Source: Verrucomicrobiota bacterium
Lineage (GTDB): Bacteria; Verrucomicrobiota; Verrucomicrobiia; Chthoniobacterales; UBA10450
Assembly (NCBI GenBank): GCA_019244415.1
Contig: JAFASN010000028.1
Location: 1 to 64,000, forward strand
Direction: 5' to 3'
Length of the DNA: 64,000 bases
Below, piece by piece: positions 58,492 to 64,000 of the stretch. The position numbers and the translations under genes were made by a program. Position 1 is the stretch's first letter. The number at the start of each line of letters is the position of its first letter. The notes under the pieces are model-generated. The model was not told where the DNA came from and searched no databases. It worked only from the letters and a program-made list of their open reading frames with translations.

Positions 58492-59535
58492 GTGCGCGGC
58501 ATAGTACCAATCCGGAATCGACTCCTGCGCTGGTTCGCGGTTCACGGGCGCGATCTCCCATGGCGCCGCAGGCGCGATCCCTATGCGGTGCTCGTGTCGG
58601 AGATCATGTTGCAACAGACAACGGTGGCGACAGTGATCCCGCGGTTCGAAGCCTGGATGCACCGCTTTCCGACATTGCAGTCACTGGCAAAGGCCGAAGA
58701 GTCCGAAGTACTGCACGCGTGGCAGGGACTTGGGTACTATGCCCGCGCACGCAACCTGCGCCGCTGCGCGCAGCTAACGCGAGCTCTGCCACGCGATCCG
58801 CTTCAACTCCGCGGCCTGCCGGGCATCGGCCGTTACACCGCAAACGCCATCAGCATTTTCGCGTTCGATCAGCCGTTGCCGCTCGTTGAAGCAAACGGTG
58901 CGCGCGTACTCAGCCGGGTTTTCAACATCCGCGCAGCGATCGATTCGACGGCTGGTCAGCAGCAGCTATGGAGTGCTTCCGCGCAACTCGTGCCAAAAAG
59001 CTATGCGCGGGATTTTCATAACGCCTTGATGGATTTGGGTGCGCTCGTCTGCACACCGCGGAAACCTCACTGCGGCATTTGCCCGATTCGGAAATTTTGT
59101 CGCGCGCCCAATCCGCATCTGCTTCCGGTGAAACGCCGCCGGCCAGATCTCGTTAGCCTGATTGAGCCGCACGCTTTTATCACCCGCCGTACTTCTGTGC
59201 TTCTGTCGCAATGCCAGAGGCGCTGGCGTGGAATGTGGATGCTCCCTCGCGCGAGAGTACAGCGAGGCGAGCCAATCTACACCGCTTCTTTTCCGTTTAC
59301 TCATCACCGTATCATGCTTCGGGTTTTCGAGCGGCCGGTGAGATCACCGGGACCGCACGAACATTGGTTTTGCTTCAGCGACGTGACTTCAATCCCGATG
59401 CCTACCCCGCACCGCCGCGCGATCGAACGTTGCGTGCGCGACCTCCGGCAACGAAGATGCGCGCGTGAGATCGATGACCGGCTATGGCCGCGGCGAAGCG
59501 GAATGCGACGGCGGCAAAGTGAGCGTCGAGCTTAG
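58492..59535 (+). CDS. mutY: A/G-specific adenine glycosylase
   Basis: DLPWRRRRDPYAVLVSEIMLQQTTVATVIPRF; LRGLPGIGRYTANAI; C-4xCys CTPRKPHCGICPIRKFC. Confidence 0.95.
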   Translation: MRGIVPIRNRLLRWFAVHGRDLPWRRRRDPYAVLVSEIMLQQTTVATVIPRFEAWMHRFPTLQSLAKAEESEVLHAWQGLGYYARARNLRRCAQLTRALPRDPLQLRGLPGIGRYTANAISIFAFDQPLPLVEANGARVLSRVFNIRAAIDSTAGQQQLWSASAQLVPKSYARDFHNALMDLGALVCTPRKPHCGICPIRKFCRAPNPHLLPVKRRRPDLVSLIEPHAFITRRTSVLLSQCQRRWRGMWMLPRARVQRGEPIYTASFPFTHHRIMLRVFERPVRSPGPHEHWFCFSDVTSIPMPTPHRRAIERCVRDLRQRRCAREIDDRLWPRRSGMRRRQSERRA

Positions 59536-60343
59536 TACGGTAAACCGGCGCCAGAGCGAGATCGTGATGACATTGCCGCGCGACTTTTCCGAGCTCGACG
59601 TGCGCATCCGTCAAGCCATCAACGCCCGAGTAGCTCGCGGCCGCATCAACGTTCTCGTCGCGCTACATCAGGGCCCGAACGGCGCACGAACGCTCGCGCT
59701 CGATGTCGCGCTCGCTCGCTCCTACCACGAGGCCATGCGCAGCTTGCAGAAGGAGCTTGGCGCGCCGGGCGAGATCACCATCGATACAATCCTGCAGGCG
59801 CCCGGCGTGATGCGCGCGCCGGAAGAAACCGTTGCCTCACCGGATCGCGCCTGGACGGCAGTGGAGAAGGCGCTGAGTGAAGCGCTGAGCGAGCTGATCA
59901 AAATGCGCGAGCGCGAAGGCAGGCATTTGGCGAGGGACTTGATTCATCGGCTTAAGGCGATTCGCCAGCTCCTGAAAGAAATTCGCACGCTGCATCCTGC
60001 CGTGGTGAAACGTTTTCGCGCCTCTGTCATCGAACGCATTCAAAGTACCGGTCTGCCGGTCGCCGAAAATGATGAGCGGCTCGCGCGCGAGATTTTCCTC
60101 TTCGCCGATCGCTCCGATATTTCCGAAGAACTGACGCGCATCGAAAGTCATCTCGCGCAATTTGCCCACCATCTGCGCAGTGACGAGCCGATCGGCCGCG
60201 CGCTCGAGTTTATCGTGCAGGAAATTTTTCGTGAGTTGAACACGCTGGGCGCGAAAGCTAACGACGTCGAAATCTCGCAGCGGGTGCTGGCGTGCAAAAC
60301 TGCGCTGGAGAAAATTCGCGAGCAGGTGCAGAACCTTGAATAA
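59465..60343 (+). CDS. yicC: YicC family endoribonuclease
   Basis: MRSMTGYGRGEAE...ELSTVNRRQSEIVMTLPRDFSELDVRIRQ; REILFREL-type C-terminus FIVQEIFRELNTLGAKAND. Confidence 0.9.
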   Translation: MRSMTGYGRGEAECDGGKVSVELSTVNRRQSEIVMTLPRDFSELDVRIRQAINARVARGRINVLVALHQGPNGARTLALDVALARSYHEAMRSLQKELGAPGEITIDTILQAPGVMRAPEETVASPDRAWTAVEKALSEALSELIKMREREGRHLARDLIHRLKAIRQLLKEIRTLHPAVVKRFRASVIERIQSTGLPVAENDERLAREIFLFADRSDISEELTRIESHLAQFAHHLRSDEPIGRALEFIVQEIFRELNTLGAKANDVEISQRVLACKTALEKIREQVQNLE

Positions 60344-60947
60344 GAAAATCTCGCGATTCGGGATTTTGTTCGTTGTCTCCGCGCCTTCCGGCGCAGGCAA
60401 AACCACTCTGTGCACGGCGCTCCGGCAAACGCCGGATTTCGTGTACTCCGTGTCGTGCACCACGCGTACGCCGCGAGCCGGCGAAATTGATGGCAAAGAT
60501 TACTGGTTCATTTCCGAAGATAAATTTGCGCAACGGATTTCCGCCGGTGACTTCCTCGAGCACGCGCAAGTGCACGAGCATTTCTACGGCACGCTGCGCG
60601 CCCCCGTGGTTGAGAACCTTCGCGCTGGCATCGATGTACTCGTTGATATCGATACCCAGGGCGCGGCGGCGATTCGGAATTGCGGCGATGAGTTCATCGC
60701 GCGGGCATTGAGCGATGTCTTCATCATGCCGCCTGACCTCGAGGAATTACGCCGGCGTTTAATGAAGCGCGGCACGGAGACAGCAGTGCAAATCGAAACG
60801 CGCCTGCAAACGGCCGCGCGCGAAATGCAACTCTGGTGCGATTACCGCTACACCATCATCAGCAAATCGGTGGAGGAAGATTTGCTGAAGTTCCGCCAGA
60901 TCATGGGCGCGGAACGAATTCTAAGCCGACGATTGATTCTGCACTGA
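60336..60947 (+). CDS. gmk: Guanylate kinase
   Basis: LFVVSAPSGAGKTTLCTAL; SVSCTTRTPRAGEIDGKDYWF; VDIDTQGA. Confidence 0.95.
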   Translation: MNKKISRFGILFVVSAPSGAGKTTLCTALRQTPDFVYSVSCTTRTPRAGEIDGKDYWFISEDKFAQRISAGDFLEHAQVHEHFYGTLRAPVVENLRAGIDVLVDIDTQGAAAIRNCGDEFIARALSDVFIMPPDLEELRRRLMKRGTETAVQIETRLQTAAREMQLWCDYRYTIISKSVEEDLLKFRQIMGAERILSRRLILH

Positions 60948-61068
60948 AGCCCATGTGTCCTCCTGAACAAAGCGAACGTCCACGAGCGTCTTGCGTGTTT
61001 TGCGACACACATCGCGGGGCGGCGGCCTCCAGGATGACAGAGCAAGTGAATGCGAATAGCTTTGCACG

Positions 61069-61650
61069 ATGCCCGTAGATCGAAAATTAAGGAACGATAA
61101 ATCCGTCGTGCTCGGGATCACCGGTTCCATCGCGGCGTACAAGGCAGCGGAACTCGCGAGTTTGTTCGTGAAACAGAAGTACCAGGTCTTCGTCGTCATG
61201 ACGCATGACGCGACCGAATTCATCACGCCGCTCACGCTGCAAACGCTTTCCAAAAATCCGGTGACAACCAGCTTCTACGACGAAAAAGAGAATTGGCGGC
61301 CGGGTCACATTGCGCTCGCCGACGCGGCAAATCTGCTCGTCATCGCACCGGCGACCGCGCATGTCATCGCCGAGCTTGCGCACGGACTCGCCGATCATCC
61401 GCTTACCGCTATCGCCCTCGCCACGCGGGCGCCCATTCTCATCGCGCCGGCGATGAACGGCAAAATGTGGGAGCACCCTGCCACGCAGGAAAATGTGGAG
61501 AAACTAAAATCGCGCGGCGTGGAGTTTATCGGGCCGGACGCGGGCATGCTGGCCTGCGGTTACGAAGGCGTGGGGCGCTTGTGGAAGGTGGAGGACATCG
61601 CGTTTCGCGCGGAATTCCTCCTTCGCCAGCACGACCGGCTGATTGCGTGA
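61069..61650 (+). CDS. coaC: Phosphopantothenoylcysteine decarboxylase-type flavoprotein (CoaC)
   Basis: VVLGITGSIAAYKAAELASL; PAMNGKMWEHPATQENVEKL. Confidence 0.9.
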   Translation: MPVDRKLRNDKSVVLGITGSIAAYKAAELASLFVKQKYQVFVVMTHDATEFITPLTLQTLSKNPVTTSFYDEKENWRPGHIALADAANLLVIAPATAHVIAELAHGLADHPLTAIALATRAPILIAPAMNGKMWEHPATQENVEKLKSRGVEFIGPDAGMLACGYEGVGRLWKVEDIAFRAEFLLRQHDRLIA

Positions 61651-61726
61651 CCGGGACGATTCACCGCGACGAAGGCAGAGATCGCGCACGGTCCGGGCGA
61701 TAAATTGGTTTCGCGAAACTGCGCAA

Positions 61727-62392
61727 ATGAAGTTCGTCGTCACCGCCGGCCCGACACGCGAGCCGATCGATCCCGTTCGGTACTTAAGCAATCGTTCATC
61801 CGGAAAAATGGGCTACGCCATTGCAGAGGCGGCGTTTGAGGAACGACACGAGGTGGTCTTGATTTCGGGACCGGTTTGTTTGCCGCCGCCGCCGCTGAAT
61901 CTGCTGCGCGTGAGTACGAGCGATGAAATGTTCGATGCAGTACACGCCGCGGTGCGGGATTGCGATGTGCTGGTGATGTGCGCCGCCGTCGCGGACTACA
62001 AGCCGGCACAGGTCACCACCTCGAAAATGAAAAAGCGCGACGAGAAGTTCTCGCTCGAGCTAGTACCGGCGCGCGACATTCTCCAGTCGCTTCCGCGCGA
62101 TCGCGATTTTTTCGTTGCTGGATTTGCAGCGGAGACGAACGACATCGAGCGAAACGCGCGCGAAAAACTGCGGCATAAAAATTGCAACATGATCATCGCG
62201 AATGACGTCAGCGATTCAGCCATCGGAATGGAAAGCGACAATAACGCGGTCACGATTTTCTTTGAGTACGGCGCGCCGAAATCGATTGCATGCGCGCCGA
62301 AGAACGTGATCGCGCGTCAGTTGGTGAAAATAATTTGCGAAACGGCGCAAAAAACTTTTGACAAAAAAAATCTGCGGATGAATGACTCGTGA
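61727..62392 (+). CDS. coaB: Phosphopantothenate-cysteine ligase (CoaB)
   Basis: VVTAGPTREPIDPVRYLSNRSSGKMGYAIAEAA. Confidence 0.9.
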   Translation: MKFVVTAGPTREPIDPVRYLSNRSSGKMGYAIAEAAFEERHEVVLISGPVCLPPPPLNLLRVSTSDEMFDAVHAAVRDCDVLVMCAAVADYKPAQVTTSKMKKRDEKFSLELVPARDILQSLPRDRDFFVAGFAAETNDIERNAREKLRHKNCNMIIANDVSDSAIGMESDNNAVTIFFEYGAPKSIACAPKNVIARQLVKIICETAQKTFDKKNLRMNDS

Positions 62393-62460
62393 ACGTGAAG
62401 TGCGTTTTCAAAAATCTTCACAGACCCGCCGCAATTGCGGATGGAAAGGGGGGATAGTCG

Positions 62461-62535
62461 ATGCCAGCGAAGAAATCAAAGAAGGCTCCCGCCAAAAAGA
62501 AAGCCGCTAAGAAAAGCAGCAGCAAAAAACGCTAA
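62461..62535 (+). CDS. 24-aa Lys/Ala-rich basic mini-protein
   Basis: Preceded by aaagggggg; translates MPAKKSKKAPAKKKAAKKSSSKKR; followed by a clear terminator. Confidence 0.6.
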   Translation: MPAKKSKKAPAKKKAAKKSSSKKR

Positions 62536-62586
62536 AGCGTAGCGGTTGTTTAACGCCCCGAATTCCGGGGTCAAACCCAACTCAAC

Positions 62587-62626
62587 CCGGGAGGAGGATG
62601 CAAGTTCTCCTCCCGGTCTTTTTTTG
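62587..62626 (+). terminator. Rho-independent terminator
   Basis: CCGGGAGGAG-gatgcaagtt-CTCCTCCCGG followed by tcttttttt. Confidence 0.9.
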
Positions 62627-62667
62627 GTTGAGAGGTTGAGGAGTTGAGCAGTTGAGAGGAAAAGTCA

Positions 62668-63453
62668 TTGAGCGATCTGCTTTCAACCTCTCAACCTCTC
62701 AACTCCTTGAAGCATTACCTTGACGCCGCCATCAACGCCGCGCGCGCTGCCGGCGAGATGGTGCGCAATGATTTCGCCAAACCACAGCGCGTCAACGCGA
62801 GTACGCCTCACGACGTGAAGCTCGAGATCGATGTGCGCTCGCAGGATCTCATCACCAAAATGCTGCTCGACGAATTCTCACAGCACGCGCTCTATGGCGA
62901 AGAAGGAATTGTCGGCGATCAGGCAAGTGAGTTCCAGTGGGTCGTCGATCCGCTCGACGGCACGGTGAACTATTTCTATCGCATCCCGCACTTCTGCGTC
63001 TCGATCGCGCTGCGCTTCAAAGGCGAGATCATCGTCGGCGTCATCTATGACCCGATGCGCGATGAACTTTGGATGGCACAAAAAGGGACGAAACCGAAGC
63101 TGAACGAGCAGGAGATTCGTGTGAGCGAGCACGCCGATATCGCCGAAGCCGTCGTGTCCGTCGGGTTGTCGAAGAGCGCGGAAACGATCGCGCTCGGTCT
63201 GCCCGTGCTCGATGACATGGTGCATCGCGCCCGCAAATGCCGGCTGCTCGGCAGCGCCGCGCTCGATATGGCATACGTGGCGTGCGGGCGCTTCGACGCT
63301 TACATCGAGCAGGGCATCAGCCTCTGGGACATCGCCGCCGGCTGGATTCTGATCGAAACAGCGGGAGGCAACGTCGAAGTACAACCCCGCACTGACCTGC
63401 CGGGCCGCTACAGCGTCGTCGCGACAAACGGCGTACTTGATTTGAAATTGTGA
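62668..63453 (+). CDS. suhB: Inositol monophosphatase family protein
   Basis: YGEEG, WVVDPLDGTVNYFYRIPHFCVSIAL, WDIAAGWILIETAGG. Confidence 0.9.
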   Translation: MSDLLSTSQPLNSLKHYLDAAINAARAAGEMVRNDFAKPQRVNASTPHDVKLEIDVRSQDLITKMLLDEFSQHALYGEEGIVGDQASEFQWVVDPLDGTVNYFYRIPHFCVSIALRFKGEIIVGVIYDPMRDELWMAQKGTKPKLNEQEIRVSEHADIAEAVVSVGLSKSAETIALGLPVLDDMVHRARKCRLLGSAALDMAYVACGRFDAYIEQGISLWDIAAGWILIETAGGNVEVQPRTDLPGRYSVVATNGVLDLKL

Positions 63454-63962
63454 GCGCGGTCCGGTGCGGCATCGGCTACGACGCGCATCGCCTGGTGAGC
63501 GGGCGTCCATTGATTCTCGGCGGCGTGGAAATTACCTTCGACCGCGGGCTCGAAGGTCACTCTGATGCTGACGTGCTGGCACACGCAATCGCCGATGCCA
63601 TTCTGGGGGCGCTCGGCGAAGGCGACATCGGCAAACATTTTCCGAATACGGACGAACGTATTCGCGGCATCAGCAGCATCGAAATTCTGCGACACGTCGC
63701 GACGGTCGTGGCGAAAAAGAATGCGCGCGTGGTGAATGTGGACGCGACGCTGCTGGCGGAAGCGCCGAAGATTGCGCCGCACATTTCGGCGATGCGCGAA
63801 CGAATCAGTCAAGCGCTTCACGTCGGGACGAACGCGATCAGCATTAAAGCGACAACGAACGAAGGACTCGGCGCAATCGGCCGCGGCGAAGGCATGGCCG
63901 CGATTGCGGTGGCGAGCGCGGAACTGCCGTCATCCCGAGCGCCAGTCGAGGGATCCCGCTGA
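63450..63962 (+). CDS. ispF: 2-C-methyl-D-erythritol 2,4-cyclodiphosphate synthase
   Basis: GIGYDAHRLVSGRPLILGGVEITFDRGLEGHSDADVLAHAIADAILGA. Confidence 0.95.
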   Translation: MSAVRCGIGYDAHRLVSGRPLILGGVEITFDRGLEGHSDADVLAHAIADAILGALGEGDIGKHFPNTDERIRGISSIEILRHVATVVAKKNARVVNVDATLLAEAPKIAPHISAMRERISQALHVGTNAISIKATTNEGLGAIGRGEGMAAIAVASAELPSSRAPVEGSR

Positions 63963-64000
63963 AGTTAGCTTAACGTTTTCGCCCGCTGATTCCTCGGCTA

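Overview
High-GC bacterial chromosome window. Gene content (PEP-CTERM/dockerin surface proteins, ECF sigma with Ser/Thr kinases, TonB receptor, split coaB/coaC, RNase HIII) suggests a soil Verrucomicrobiota member, possibly Chthoniobacterales; this is inference and was not checked by search. Left part (0-9.6 kb): sugar ABC transporter solute-binding/permease fusion, OPT transporter, and an ECF sigma plus two tandem TPR-Ser/Thr kinases. Middle (9.7-26.6 kb): an accessory island of secreted repeat-rich proteins with PEP-CTERM, VPESG, VPDTG or dockerin C-termini. It contains decayed copies, a 21-bp minisatellite, and a recurrent upstream cis-element (T/A tract + TGGCCCCGTTT + CGCGTT..GTACT). Right part (26.6-64 kb): mostly housekeeping genes (ribE, aroD, dgt, pdhABC, rpsT, HU, rnhC, mutY, yicC, gmk, coaC/coaB, suhB, ispF) separated by several families of inverted-repeat intergenic elements. 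Signals most worth follow-up: (1) a window-wide excess of the pentamer AGTAC/GTACT in all frames and in non-coding DNA; (2) the shared upstream element of the surface-protein genes; (3) the 21-bp minisatellite and collapsed gene remnants in the island; (4) a 24-aa Lys-rich mini-protein with its own terminator. No tRNA, rRNA or CRISPR was recognised. All counts are by eye.
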